Shown: positions 52,130 to 62,217, counted from the stretch's first letter. The stretch: 64,000 nt of DNA from JAVVSR01 sp036654095 (GCA_036654095.1 JAVVSR010000007.1:24689-88688); one strand, 5' to 3'. The notes: generated by a model from the sequence alone, not told the origin. Program-made: numbers and translations.

Positions 52130-52795
52130 ATGTTGTTTAATGCACTTTGCGTTTTTTCAAAATATACTGAAAGCGCTTTGAAGATTTTGCGCAATCCGCA
52201 AGAAACTTTGCAATGGTACATCATTCCTATTTTGCTTATTTTTATTTACATCATTTCGTGTGAAATAAAAAAGAAAAATTGGAACGTACTTCTTGGAGCG
52301 GCCGCGCTTTGGGGTATGGATTTATTTAACGAATTGTGGAACTCATATGTATGTTTCGGCTCGGGATTTGCGCCCGTTTGGGGTACGCCTGTCGGAGTGG
52401 GGAATACGGCCTATCTAATTTTAATTGGATACAATATTGAAATTTCGTTTATGTTTTTCATAATGGGAATTTGCTCGTGTATGCTGTTGCCTGAAGATAA
52501 AAAGAAAAAGATATTCGGTATCAATAATCGTGTTATAATAGCCGTTGTTATGACTACCGCCGCCGTTCTTGTTGAATGTTTTTTGAACTACGCAGGCATT
52601 TTAACTTGGGAGCACAGTTGGTGGACAAGGCAAAATCCTTGGTTAATTTGGCTTATTGGCTATTTGCCGTTCTTCACGATGGCATTTATTGTACACGATT
52701 TAAGTTCACGTAAAAAGCAATTTTTAACACTTGGGATAATTTTTGGAGTTGACCTCATTTTAATAATTATAGGCGCAGCAATAGGATGGCTTTAA
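52130..52795 (+). CDS. integral membrane protein of unknown function
   Basis: A 221-residue protein with about six hydrophobic segments and an unusually Trp-rich sequence (for example WEHSWWTRQNPWLIWL and WGMDLFNELWNSY). The polar aromatic motifs MDLFNELWN and VECFLNYAGILTWEHSWW look like conserved binding-site features, but I do not recognise the family. ATG follows a perfect AGGAGG. It is alone on the plus strand between two minus-strand transcription units and has a strong terminator. Confidence 0.6.
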   Translation: MLFNALCVFSKYTESALKILRNPQETLQWYIIPILLIFIYIISCEIKKKNWNVLLGAAALWGMDLFNELWNSYVCFGSGFAPVWGTPVGVGNTAYLILIGYNIEISFMFFIMGICSCMLLPEDKKKKIFGINNRVIIAVVMTTAAVLVECFLNYAGILTWEHSWWTRQNPWLIWLIGYLPFFTMAFIVHDLSSRKKQFLTLGIIFGVDLILIIIGAAIGWL

Positions 52796-52810
52796 CTTTA
52801 GCGATAAAAC

Positions 52811-52936
52811 AATAAATACAGTTATTCATTAATAAAATATAGTTATACAAACAATAAAATACAGTTATACAAACAATAAATACAGTATACAAACAATAAA
52901 ATATAGTTATTCAAACAATTAATATAGTTATTCATT
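52811..52936. repeat. degenerate tandem repeat, 20-22 bp unit, six copies
   Basis: Units of the form AATAAATACAGTTATACAAAC repeat six times with small indels between the stop of the membrane protein gene and its terminator. Confidence 0.8.
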
Positions 52937-52968
52937 AATAAAGGCTACGGAAATCCGTAGCCTTTATT
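52937..52968 (+). terminator. strong terminator (also usable from the minus strand)
   Basis: Fifteen-base perfect inverted repeat AATAAAGGCTACGGA / TCCGTAGCCTTTATT followed by TTTAAT. Confidence 0.9.
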
Positions 52969-53005
52969 TTAATATTATAATGTCTGCAAAGTGAAGTTTG
53001 TCACA

Positions 53006-54223
53006 TCATTTGGCCTTAGTTTCAACCGATTGTCGATAAAGCTCCTCAACGGCAAGCACATACTTTACGCTTGGCATTCGGTTTAAAAAGCTAAATCGAT
53101 AAACCTTTACGCCGTCATTTGTATCAAGACTTTTACCAATTATATATGGAACTGTTGGCATTGTTTCTATTGGGAAAGTCAGCTCAACGCTTTTTCCGCA
53201 ACACTCGCCTGTGTAATTCAACCCGACAAACGAAAGCCGCAACTCGCCCTGACCGACAATTTCAAACAAATGCGTTTCGTCGTTTGTAATTGACACATTT
53301 ACTTGGTCTTTCATTTCAAATTGACTATTTTCTATTTCTTTTTTTATTGCCTGCTTTTGAAAATCAAACCAGAGGTCAACTCTATCAAACACTTTATCGC
53401 CGCCTTTTGCGGTTATTAAACTGTTTTTATTATAAACAACCCTATTAAGACAGTTAGAACACCACAATTCATTGCCCGATGTTTTGTTGTAAAATTCAGC
53501 GCCGCAATTTGGACATTTATACAGCAATTTTTCAAGCCCTTCAGCAAGCGCGTTCCCTTTTATTTTTTTACCGCTTTCGATTAATGAAACATTGTCATTG
53601 TACTGCAAGCAATCAAAAATTACATTGTTAATTTCCTCAATCGAACTTTTAGCAATATCTTCTTTCGATAAAATTTGTTTCATTTTAATTTTTACAGGCG
53701 CGCTACGTTTTTTGCCCCATTTTGGCCTTGAGACGTAACCTCCGCTAGTTTTACCTATAATTACTGGATAGCCCAACCATTTGACAAGTTTGCCTATTGA
53801 CGGGGCGATATATCCAGTAGTTCCATCAGGAGTAATCCTGCCCTCTGGGAAAAGCATAACATTAATTCCACTATCAAGATTTTTTTTAATTTCCTTTATG
53901 CAGTGAAAGTCGCTTGCAAATTGGTGCTTGGGAATAGCGTGATACATACGAAACAATTTACTGTAAGCATTATGATAAAACATATTGTAAGCCACAACAA
54001 AGTTTAATGGCTTAGGCATCATTCCGCCACTAAAAAACGCAAAATCATACGAGGACGTGTGATTGCCCAATACTAAATGCGCACCCTTCAACTTTTTTAT
54101 TTCGGATTTGTCAATTTTAAATTTAAACCTGAATTTCGTATAGAAAACAACTAGACGTATTCCGCAAAAATACATCCACTTGTTAATTTTAGACTTATTG
54201 TTTTGTTTTATTTTTGTTTCCAA
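53006..54223 (-). CDS. PlsC-like acyltransferase with C-terminal zinc ribbon
   Basis: A 405-residue protein. The acyltransferase domain (about 30-200) has the catalytic NHTSSYD (HxxxxD, His55-Asp60) and FPEGRITPDG (Glu127, Arg129), as in 1-acylglycerol-3-phosphate acyltransferases. After it, Cys237, Cys240, Cys255 and Cys258 form a CxxC...CxxC zinc ribbon (KCPNCG, WCSNC), followed by a beta-rich domain of about 140 residues. Known PlsC proteins are about 200-250 residues and have no ribbon, so this is an extended form. Substrate and acyl donor cannot be read from sequence. Single gene. Confidence 0.85.
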   Translation of the reverse strand: METKIKQNNKSKINKWMYFCGIRLVVFYTKFRFKFKIDKSEIKKLKGAHLVLGNHTSSYDFAFFSGGMMPKPLNFVVAYNMFYHNAYSKLFRMYHAIPKHQFASDFHCIKEIKKNLDSGINVMLFPEGRITPDGTTGYIAPSIGKLVKWLGYPVIIGKTSGGYVSRPKWGKKRSAPVKIKMKQILSKEDIAKSSIEEINNVIFDCLQYNDNVSLIESGKKIKGNALAEGLEKLLYKCPNCGAEFYNKTSGNELWCSNCLNRVVYNKNSLITAKGGDKVFDRVDLWFDFQKQAIKKEIENSQFEMKDQVNVSITNDETHLFEIVGQGELRLSFVGLNYTGECCGKSVELTFPIETMPTVPYIIGKSLDTNDGVKVYRFSFLNRMPSVKYVLAVEELYRQSVETKAK

Positions 54224-54287
54224 TTTCTACCTCTTTAAGGTTAATTATATCCCACATAAGCAATATTTACAAGTAATTAACAAAAAA

Positions 54288-54313
54288 AAGGCCTCGACGA
54301 TTGTCGAAGCCTT
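54288..54313 (-). terminator. terminator of the BspA-like gene
   Basis: AAGGCCTCGAC / GTCGAAGCCTT with one mismatch and a 4-nt loop; on the minus strand followed by eight T. It is 15 bp past the stop codon. Confidence 0.88.
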
Positions 54314-54328
54314 TTCAATAAATTAAGT

Positions 54329-57300
54329 TTATGGTTGCGTAGGTTGTTCCCAGAAGTACTTAGGCGTAGTAGCTGTATAATCCTCAACTTCCTGAGTAAT
54401 TGTGCATTTTCTACTTGTCCATTCTTCAACTAAGGCAAGCGCGTCTTTATTTTTCAAAGTAACAACAGTGAACGCAGATGTTGCCAAGTGTTTATCAAAA
54501 GCCTCTTTTCCTAATGTAGGCATAGCCGTCGTACAGCCAATATAAAGTTTGTTTAATTTAGGCGTATCGGCAAAAGCTCCAATTCCTATTGCGGTAATAG
54601 CGGGTTTAATCATATCTTTGTCGGCTAAAACCGTACGTTCTACTTGGATATAACCCGTGCCTTCCTTAATATAAACATATGCGTTGACCGCAACTCCAAT
54701 ATTTACAGTCGCAAGTTTTCCGCAGTTTCTAAACGCGTAATCGCCAATAGTGCCAACTGAACCAGGAATAAACAAATCAACTAAACTTGAGCAGTTTTCA
54801 AAAGCTGAAGCGGCGATAGCAAGCGGTGTCACATATGCTTTTTTGGTTTCGTTTTTCTGACCTAATCCAATGGACAAAGTTGTTAAGTTGATGTTACCAA
54901 AGAAAGCTTTAATACCAATCGCCTTAAGCGCGTTATTTTCAGCAATTACAATATTAGTTAGTTGAGTGCAATTTGCAAACGCTCCCTCGCCGATATCTGT
55001 AATTGTCGCGGGAATTGAAACAGTAGTGATTGCTGTATTTGCAAATACATAATTGCCAATAACCTTTAATTTTGCTCCAAAAGTGATACTTGTAATGCCG
55101 CTGTTTGCAAAGGCCTTTACTCCAGTGTCGGTAAGCGCCGACAAGTCAGCAGCCACTGAAAGTGCCGAACAGTTTTCAAAAGCCGACGCTCCAATAGTTG
55201 TAACATTTTTCAAATTGCCAACGTTTACAAGAGATTTACAATTTAAAAATGCCTTATCCTTAATTACTCTAAATTGGTCCTTTGTTTGCGCAACATAGCT
55301 AGCAACCTCGCTAGACAAGCCCTTTAACGAATTTAAGCCTTCCAATGCAGCGACCTCAACATTAACTATTGCAGGGTTAAGATATAACCATTCAACCAAA
55401 TTACATTCATTAAAGATTGCCGACGGAACTGAATTTGCTCCATTTATGCTTGTAGCATTAATTATAATTGATTTAGCCAAACTACAATTTACAAACGCTT
55501 CAGCGCCGATTGTAGTTACGCTTGACGGAATATAAATCCTTGTTAAACCCGAATTTTTAAATGCCGCAAAAGCAATTTCTTTTATTGCGGTGAAACTTTC
55601 AATAGCTATATTAAGCTTATCGCAGTTCATAAATGCTTCACCGTTTATTTTGGTTAATTTAGTAAAATCACTAGGGGTAACCGTAGTCAATGCTGTGCAA
55701 TTTTTAAATACTCTTTCGCCGATTTCAGTAATAGCGCCAACATTTACACTAGCTAATGCCGTAGCCTCGAGGAACAAGTTGTTTTCAAGCGCGGTAATAC
55801 TTGCAGGTAATGTAATGGTAGTTAAACCCGATTTAGCAAATGCGCCTTCTTTAATTGATGTTACGGTATTAGTAATATTTAACGTTGTGAGTGCTTTACA
55901 GTTTTCAAACGCATGCGCGCCAATAGTAGCAACATTATTCAAAGTTACGCTATTAAGCAATTTATTATCAGCAAAAGCTAACGCGCCTAACTCGACAACC
56001 TGTGTAGGAACGCTAAACCCAACAATACCTGTATTTCTAAAAGCTTCCGCGCCGATTTTCGTAACAGTGGCAGTGCCAAAGTCAACAGTTTTCAGTTTAA
56101 GCGCGTTCATAAATGCGCCATTAGGAATTACATCAAGCAAGCTTCCCGACCCTAAAATAATTTTCTCAAAGCACGAGCCTGCAAACGCGCCCGACTCTAT
56201 TGAAGTTACCGAAGCAGGAATAGTAATTTCCGTCACATTTCGAGATTTATTAAATGCGTCCTTAGCGATACGAGTAACCTTGCAATTTCCAATATTTGGC
56301 ACTGATACATATGACGGAATAAACACAGAAGTCTTGTCATTTGAGAAAATAGGATTAATACCCGTAATAACAGCTTCATTAGTTGTGCCTGCAATCAATG
56401 CAAATACAAAGTGTTCTTGAGGGGTGCTTTCAACGACGAGATAATCAAGTTTAACGGTTTTGCTCGAATAAGCGAATGTTGTTGAAAAGCTACCTGCAAC
56501 CGCCGTATTAATAGGCGTAAATGTAATTTTATCGCCAGCATCTTTCAAAGAAATATAGCTTAAATATTCAACAGGCACACCATTTTCCGTCTTTTCATAA
56601 ACAAGGGTTACAAAACATTTTGCCAAGTCTATCTTTGCTCCAATGACATACGATTTACTTAAACCGTTTGGCGCAAATTTAACTACATCGTCAATACGAA
56701 TTGATTTAAGCGTTAGCTCTTTAACGCCATAGGTGAAGTTATAAATAAATCCATCGCCGTGCAAAACGGCATGGTCCTGAATTGTCAATGAACCATCTTT
56801 CCTCGTAGCGCTTAAAGTAGTTGCGTCAAAAACAGGATTTGTAATATATTGTATCTTAATGTACTTAACCAAGGTTGCATCGGTATGAACAATCGGGTCG
56901 TACTTAACGAAAGTAGCAGGAGTACCTACATAAACATACCTATCTTTTATAGCCGCCTGTACTGGTGTAGCGTTGAGTTCGTCAATATATTCAAACGCTT
57001 TTACGTTAACGGTTTTTGTGTCAGTTGCGCTAAATTTATAAGCGATATCAAGGGTGATATTGTCAACATTTAACGAGTCGCCCAACTCATATTCATTGCC
57101 CTCTTTAAAGCCGTTGGCAACAATGGTTTTTGACGGAACAACCGAATAAGTAAATAAAACATTAGTCGCTGGCTTTTTTGCGCCAATATATGAAAATTCA
57201 AAATTAGCGGTTTTTAAATAAGCCATTATAAACAACGGTTTGCCCTTATGCTCGGCCAAAGTACGGTCATATATCGCATAAACAGGCTGCGCTTCTGCTG

Positions 57301-60300
57301 CGGCCGTATTTACATATAAACCATTGCTGTCGGACGAATAATACGGCATTCCATTAAAGTTGGCTGTTGTTTTAAAGAAAGTTTCAACAGCGCCGTGCAG
57401 CGCTGGAACATATGCAATCATCTTCGCGCCATCTTTTACATAGCGTACGCCATCTGTTGCAAGGTAACTCACAACTGATGTTGTTGTATCAATATTGTTT
57501 GTAATTTTAATTTTTGCCGAATTGCCCATATAGGTATTGCCGTCATTAGTTGTAACAATGATGTTTTTATTGTTAATAACAATGGTATCGTCAACGGCAT
57601 AATTGTCTTCGACTGAGTTATCAAGTTCAACCTTTTCAACACCAAAATCAACAAATCTTGATTTGATTTGCTTCCAAGTTGCATTATTTTCAAACTCGGC
57701 GCGGTCAACCAAATAAATACCTGCGCCCTCAAGCAGAGTATAGCCAACAAGCGACGGATTGCAAAACGCGGTATAGTGCATTGTCGGCGCTTTAGTATCA
57801 TAAAACACAAAGTTGATATTAGCTAGGCCATAAAATGCTTTTGCGCCTAAAACCAACGTATTTGTTTGCGCGCCAGATGTAAAGTCATTAAACAGCATAA
57901 TTTTGATATACGTGCTTGAACCTAACTTATAAAATGCTTTGGAATTGATTTCCCTAACAGTTTCTGGAACAGAGATAATGCCACCATTTCCTAAGTATTT
58001 AACTAAGATACCATTTATAATAAACCAATCGCTATCGCCAGCCATTAGTTTTGCTTGAGCAGTCGTAAATACGTCTTCACCGATACCGATAATATTGTTT
58101 TGGTTTTCAAAAGTGAACGTGGTTTTGTCGCCGACAGACTCAAACAGTCGCGATGATAAATATTTTACGTGAGCGGGGATAGTGATGTTAGTAGCAGTGC
58201 CATTATATTTATAAAAAACATCGCCTAAAATAATTGCTCCCTTAATATCGTTAATGCTAGTTCCCGCAAAAGCTGTGGCATCAATAAACTCAAGTTGACT
58301 TCCGCTAGCGACAGTAACCCTAGCCCTATCGCGGAATACGCAGTTGTTAAATGCGTTTGCCGAAATACGTTTTACAGTAGCGGGTATTTCAATAGCTGAA
58401 ATAGTTTTGCCTTCAAACGCGCCACTACCAATTTCAATAATCTTTTTCTCGGCAGGGAACACTACGCTTTCGCCACCATTGTAGCCAAGAACAGCATACT
58501 CATTTGTAATTGGGTTAATACATCTTAAGTTAAAATCACCAACTTTCTCATATATATACCCTTTTCCTAAAGCGTCTTTTCCAATGCTGTTAATTGTTTG
58601 CGCTATTGTTACCGCCGTAAGAGCGCTGTCAGCAAATGCGCCATCGCCCAAAAACTCTAAGCCTTCACTTAAAACAAGAGTCTTTAATGCGGTAAATCCT
58701 TTAAATGCATTAGCCGCGATACCTTTAACTATTTTACTGTTTATAATGCTCGGTACAGTAAGCGAGGTAGCGGTGTTGGCTTTTGGATAATTAGAATTTG
58801 CCCCAGTTATAATTAAGTGGCCGTCAACATCTTCAACGTAACTTAAAAAAGATGTGGAATCAAGTACTTCCCATTGAGCAACCAACGTTACTTTACTTGC
58901 GGGCATTGTGCCAAACACATAGAATTCGGAAGTGCCAAGTTCAAACCAACCTAAAAACTTAAACCCTGCTTTAACAGGAGTAATACAAGATGATGTATTT
59001 GCGCCAAACTTAAAAGATGACTCGAAAAGCGGCTTTACTTCTCCTGCAACAAGCGCGTATTCGCCAAGTGGATTGGCTTTGACTGAAATGTCAAACCTAA
59101 CAAATGAACTACCTGCGTGACTTTGAGGATTATATGGTACGTATCTGTCGGCTACTTGAGTATAGTAACCATTTGCATTTTGAGTGAACGTCGCGTCATA
59201 ACGATATGGAATCAAAACACCGTCATCACGACGAGCCAATGTCCCAGTAATACTCGCAACCTCATATCTGTTATAACGAGTTGGTTCAACCTTTCCATAT
59301 TTTAGCCCGTTATAGTTAGGATATTTAACAGCATCATACAAAACATATTTGCCGTCGATAAGCGCGTATTCGCCGTTAATTTTTTCAACAAACGAAAAAT
59401 GTTTAGTTTTATCAAATATAACATACGAACCATCGACTAATACAAACCTGCCGTTTGCAAAAGGTCTATATTCAATGTTAAATAACTGAGGTACGGAGGT
59501 AACCTCTACAAATTTCACATATGTGTTAGGCAAACTTCCGCTTTCAAGCCCGAATATCATATCAAAACTTGCCGGCAACCACTTAGCATAAATGGTTGTG
59601 TCGGTTAAAAATGATGTCGTCAACTTGTCAATACGGCCATCATCCGCGCAAGCTGCAGTTTTGTACCAACCCGAAAAGTCATATCCAACTCGAGTCGGGT
59701 TTGTGCTTGAGTTCATCCTCTCGCCCTTAACAATTTGCTGCGCTGTCGGAATATTGCCAACAGCTGCGCCTCCGCCGTTGCCATCAAATGTAATCGTAAC
59801 CATTTGGTCTGCCCAGCGAGCATATAGCGTAACAGATTTTGTAGTTGTATAGCCCGTTTCAAAACTAATCCTTTCAGAGGTAAAGTTTCTGTCAGTATAC
59901 CAACCTGCAAAATTTTTATTAGCCTTAGTCGGAATAGGCTCGGAAGATATTGTGACCAACTCGTCAGCTATAACCGCGTCAATGACCGAACCGCCATTTG
60001 ACACAAAATTCACCGTTACCTTTTTAACGTCAGGGTCAACAGGCGCCACTTTATTAGGCAAAAGAGTCACAGACACAACCGCAGTTTTACCCTCATATGT
60101 AAATGTTAAATCGTGAGTACCCGCAGTTGCAAGTTTAGCTTTGTCTTCATCGGACAACATCGTCCAATCGCCCACAACCTCAACTACATTACCGTTGCTA
60201 TCCGTAACGCTAATTTTGACGTTACTGATGTTAAAGTCCTTTATTTCAACGTTATTCGGAATGGACTTAACCGTAATAGACGAAACAACAACGCTATCAG

Positions 60301-60382
60301 TCGGGTTACAAGCTGCAAAAACCATTGCTAGCGATAAAACCATCGCAATAACAATTAAAATTTTGCTAATTTTTTTAGTCAT
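54329..60382 (-). CDS. BspA-family leucine-rich-repeat surface lipoprotein
   Basis: A 2017-residue exported protein. Signal peptide ends in lipobox VFAAC (Cys25). An N-terminal part is followed by InlB-type beta-grasp repeats, recognised by the NFAGWYTD / YDFSGWYK / FKFLGWFE tryptophan motif and the ending VTLYARWAD or similar (about residues 120-275 and 455-510). From about 530 to the end there are many LRR_5 repeats of the form AFxNCxxLxxVxIPxxVxxIGxxAF, interrupted by a stretch without LRRs (about 880-1290) containing Ig-like beta segments. Such proteins mediate adhesion to host or other microbes. ATG follows GGAGGAAAAG. Single gene. Confidence 0.93.
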   Translation of the reverse strand: MTKKISKILIVIAMVLSLAMVFAACNPTDSVVVSSITVKSIPNNVEIKDFNISNVKISVTDSNGNVVEVVGDWTMLSDEDKAKLATAGTHDLTFTYEGKTAVVSVTLLPNKVAPVDPDVKKVTVNFVSNGGSVIDAVIADELVTISSEPIPTKANKNFAGWYTDRNFTSERISFETGYTTTKSVTLYARWADQMVTITFDGNGGGAAVGNIPTAQQIVKGERMNSSTNPTRVGYDFSGWYKTAACADDGRIDKLTTSFLTDTTIYAKWLPASFDMIFGLESGSLPNTYVKFVEVTSVPQLFNIEYRPFANGRFVLVDGSYVIFDKTKHFSFVEKINGEYALIDGKYVLYDAVKYPNYNGLKYGKVEPTRYNRYEVASITGTLARRDDGVLIPYRYDATFTQNANGYYTQVADRYVPYNPQSHAGSSFVRFDISVKANPLGEYALVAGEVKPLFESSFKFGANTSSCITPVKAGFKFLGWFELGTSEFYVFGTMPASKVTLVAQWEVLDSTSFLSYVEDVDGHLIITGANSNYPKANTATSLTVPSIINSKIVKGIAANAFKGFTALKTLVLSEGLEFLGDGAFADSALTAVTIAQTINSIGKDALGKGYIYEKVGDFNLRCINPITNEYAVLGYNGGESVVFPAEKKIIEIGSGAFEGKTISAIEIPATVKRISANAFNNCVFRDRARVTVASGSQLEFIDATAFAGTSINDIKGAIILGDVFYKYNGTATNITIPAHVKYLSSRLFESVGDKTTFTFENQNNIIGIGEDVFTTAQAKLMAGDSDWFIINGILVKYLGNGGIISVPETVREINSKAFYKLGSSTYIKIMLFNDFTSGAQTNTLVLGAKAFYGLANINFVFYDTKAPTMHYTAFCNPSLVGYTLLEGAGIYLVDRAEFENNATWKQIKSRFVDFGVEKVELDNSVEDNYAVDDTIVINNKNIIVTTNDGNTYMGNSAKIKITNNIDTTTSVVSYLATDGVRYVKDGAKMIAYVPALHGAVETFFKTTANFNGMPYYSSDSNGLYVNTAAAEAQPVYAIYDRTLAEHKGKPLFIMAYLKTANFEFSYIGAKKPATNVLFTYSVVPSKTIVANGFKEGNEYELGDSLNVDNITLDIAYKFSATDTKTVNVKAFEYIDELNATPVQAAIKDRYVYVGTPATFVKYDPIVHTDATLVKYIKIQYITNPVFDATTLSATRKDGSLTIQDHAVLHGDGFIYNFTYGVKELTLKSIRIDDVVKFAPNGLSKSYVIGAKIDLAKCFVTLVYEKTENGVPVEYLSYISLKDAGDKITFTPINTAVAGSFSTTFAYSSKTVKLDYLVVESTPQEHFVFALIAGTTNEAVITGINPIFSNDKTSVFIPSYVSVPNIGNCKVTRIAKDAFNKSRNVTEITIPASVTSIESGAFAGSCFEKIILGSGSLLDVIPNGAFMNALKLKTVDFGTATVTKIGAEAFRNTGIVGFSVPTQVVELGALAFADNKLLNSVTLNNVATIGAHAFENCKALTTLNITNTVTSIKEGAFAKSGLTTITLPASITALENNLFLEATALASVNVGAITEIGERVFKNCTALTTVTPSDFTKLTKINGEAFMNCDKLNIAIESFTAIKEIAFAAFKNSGLTRIYIPSSVTTIGAEAFVNCSLAKSIIINATSINGANSVPSAIFNECNLVEWLYLNPAIVNVEVAALEGLNSLKGLSSEVASYVAQTKDQFRVIKDKAFLNCKSLVNVGNLKNVTTIGASAFENCSALSVAADLSALTDTGVKAFANSGITSITFGAKLKVIGNYVFANTAITTVSIPATITDIGEGAFANCTQLTNIVIAENNALKAIGIKAFFGNINLTTLSIGLGQKNETKKAYVTPLAIAASAFENCSSLVDLFIPGSVGTIGDYAFRNCGKLATVNIGVAVNAYVYIKEGTGYIQVERTVLADKDMIKPAITAIGIGAFADTPKLNKLYIGCTTAMPTLGKEAFDKHLATSAFTVVTLKNKDALALVEEWTSRKCTITQEVEDYTATTPKYFWEQPTQP

Positions 60383-60419
60383 CTTTTCCTCCGTGGCTTA
60401 TACCTTGTGCTAAGTAAAA

Positions 60420-60434
60420 GGGCAAAAAATGCCC
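60420..60434 (-). promoter_or_regulatory. small hairpin in the BspA-like gene leader
   Basis: GGGCA / TGCCC around a run of T, followed by TTTT on the minus strand, between promoter and start codon. It looks like a short intrinsic terminator or attenuator, but a 5-bp stem is weak. Confidence 0.35.
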
Positions 60435-60468
60435 AAAGTTATATAATACAAGCCTTTATTCCCTTTTA

Positions 60469-60497
60469 ATATAACATATGTATATGTGTGGTGTCAA
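60469..60497 (-). promoter_or_regulatory. sigma-A promoter of the BspA-like gene
   Basis: Perfect TTGACA (60492-60497), 17-bp spacer, TTATAT (60469-60474) on the minus strand; leader of about 80 nt. The rest of this 485-bp gene-free stretch (60498-60768) is AT-rich with nothing recognised. Confidence 0.75.
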
Positions 60498-60768
60498 TAT
60501 TAATTATATTAATAATTTAATTTATAAAGTATAAAGATTGTTTTTTGTGGCGATATTACTACAAAAAGTTGCGTTTATGCTTTAAAAAATGTTTAAAACA
60601 TCGTTTCGTTGTGCAAATTGCCAAAACTTTCCAACACAATTAAAAACAATATATTTGCATAAAAAATTATGATTTTGAGAGCAAAATTTGTCAGCTATTT
60701 AAAGTTAAATGTTTGTTTTCGCTTAATAAATTTTGCGCGTTTATGCTTTAAATTTAATTATAAAAAAA

Positions 60769-60789
60769 CTCGGTGCGTCTAACACCGAG
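60769..60789 (-). terminator. terminator of the dpaAB operon
   Basis: CTCGGTG / CACCGAG stem, 7-nt loop, then seven T on the minus strand, about 80 bp past dpaB. Confidence 0.88.
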
Positions 60790-60867
60790 CAAATTATTGT
60801 ATAATTATCAAAAGCCATTATGACGTATATTTTGACTTTCTTAACAAAAAAACATCATTTTTGTCAG

Positions 60868-61443
60868 TTATAATCTACAAAACAGTGGCTGCAACTGACG
60901 CCCTTCCATGGCTGCCTCGATTGCTGGCAAAATCTGAACAGTATCGGCAATAAGCGAACGTGTTTTTACTTCAGGATTATCTTGACCAAATGGCACAAAG
61001 AAAATGTTTTTTGTGTTAAGCAGTGTGCCAAGATTTTTAGCATTTGCGCCCAATGCGTCATTTGACGACAATGATATCAAAACTGGCCTGTTATTTCTTA
61101 AATGCGCCTTCACCGCCATCGTTATTGGCGTATCCGTTATTCCGTGCGCTATCTTTGACAAAGTATTTCCCGTACAAGGCGCAACCACCATTAAATCAAG
61201 TTTATCACGCGTACCTAACGGTTCTGCGTCTACTATACTGTCAATCGGCTCCCTTCCTGTAATGTGGCGCACCTCTGAACGAAAATCTTTCGCCTTAAAA
61301 AATCTCGTATCCGTTTCAGCAACTATATATGAAAATATAGGTATCAATTCGTATCCCGCTTGTACAAGTTCGCTCATTGCTACAAGTATATTTTGAAACG
61401 TGCAAAATGAACCCGATATAGCAAAGCCCAGTTTTTTACTCAT
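60868..61443 (-). CDS. dpaB: dipicolinate synthase subunit B
   Basis: A 191-residue flavoprotein-fold protein (spoVFB). Seen: start LGFAISGSFCTFQNIL, SYIVAETDTRFFKA, VVAPCTGNTLSKIAHGITDTPITMA and VLISLSSNDALGANAKNLG. With DpaA it oxidises the lysine-pathway intermediate dihydrodipicolinate to dipicolinic acid, the major solute of spore cores, in the mother cell. Overlaps the dpaA stop by 4 bp (ATGA type). Confidence 0.96.
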   Translation of the reverse strand: MSKKLGFAISGSFCTFQNILVAMSELVQAGYELIPIFSYIVAETDTRFFKAKDFRSEVRHITGREPIDSIVDAEPLGTRDKLDLMVVAPCTGNTLSKIAHGITDTPITMAVKAHLRNNRPVLISLSSNDALGANAKNLGTLLNTKNIFFVPFGQDNPEVKTRSLIADTVQILPAIEAAMEGRQLQPLFCRL

Positions 61444-62198
61444 AATTTTTCTCCTTGTGTTTTTGAAATAAAATCAAATATTGCACGCGTTGCCGATTCA
61501 ACCCTAAAACGAGCGGGCAATGCAGGATATATGTCGCTGTTAATACCTAGCTCCCGAGCTTTTATATGATTAAGGCCATATGGACTTGACGCCAAATCAA
61601 TAACAATTACACCTTTTTTTAATTTTTCTAATTGCAAATCGGAAATCACATTTCTTGGCGCGGTATTAATTATTACATCATATTTTCCAAAATTTTCATT
61701 TTCGTATGATGTTGCTGCGCCAAACAACATGGCCTCATAAGGTTTATCGGTCATTATTGTTAAATTTGCGCGCAAGTTGTATAAATATTTGCACATAGCT
61801 CGCCCACAACGCCCAAATCCTATTATTAAAACTTTTGCATCAACCAGTTGATAGTCCATTAAGCCTAACATCAAAAACAAAGTAGCTTCAGCCGTATAAT
61901 CTGCATTTTTTATCGAAAATTCTTCGTCCTTGCTATATTCAAACACGTCAATGTTTCGCGATGAAATTTCCAACGTGTAATCAAAATCCGACCTTCCACA
62001 ATATATTATACTATTATTAGGGATACTTGATAATTTTTGGCTTTTTAATAAATAATTTGGCGCAAAAATATAAATCGCTTTTTCATCCTCTGAAATAAGC
62101 GCGTCGGCGTTAAGTACCTTATGACCTCGCATTTGCATAAGGCTTCCCAATCGTTCAATTCGATTATCGCTTTTATCTAAAATAAATACTCGTTTCAT
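61440..62198 (-). CDS. dpaA: dipicolinate synthase subunit A
   Basis: About 252 residues (spoVFA). The NAD(P)-binding motif VLIIGFGRCGRAMCKYL at mid-chain, DVIINTAPRNVIS and the tail IYPALPARFRVESATRAIFDFI are typical; usual length is about 290, and the N-terminal dehydrogenase-like part is short here. The ATG at 62198 has GGGG a few bases upstream; longer in-frame starts run into the divergent promoter region. Marks the host as a spore former. First gene of dpaA-dpaB. Confidence 0.93.
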   Translation of the reverse strand: MKRVFILDKSDNRIERLGSLMQMRGHKVLNADALISEDEKAIYIFAPNYLLKSQKLSSIPNNSIIYCGRSDFDYTLEISSRNIDVFEYSKDEEFSIKNADYTAEATLFLMLGLMDYQLVDAKVLIIGFGRCGRAMCKYLYNLRANLTIMTDKPYEAMLFGAATSYENENFGKYDVIINTAPRNVISDLQLEKLKKGVIVIDLASSPYGLNHIKARELGINSDIYPALPARFRVESATRAIFDFISKTQGEKL

Positions 62199-62217
62199 AC
62201 ATCTACCCCTATAATTG

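Noticed and set aside
55590..56420. A 276-codon open frame on the plus strand opposite the BspA-like gene
   Set aside because: It is the complement of LRR repeats, has no ribosome site, and its product is compositionally a shadow (similar shadows occur at 53-59 kb).
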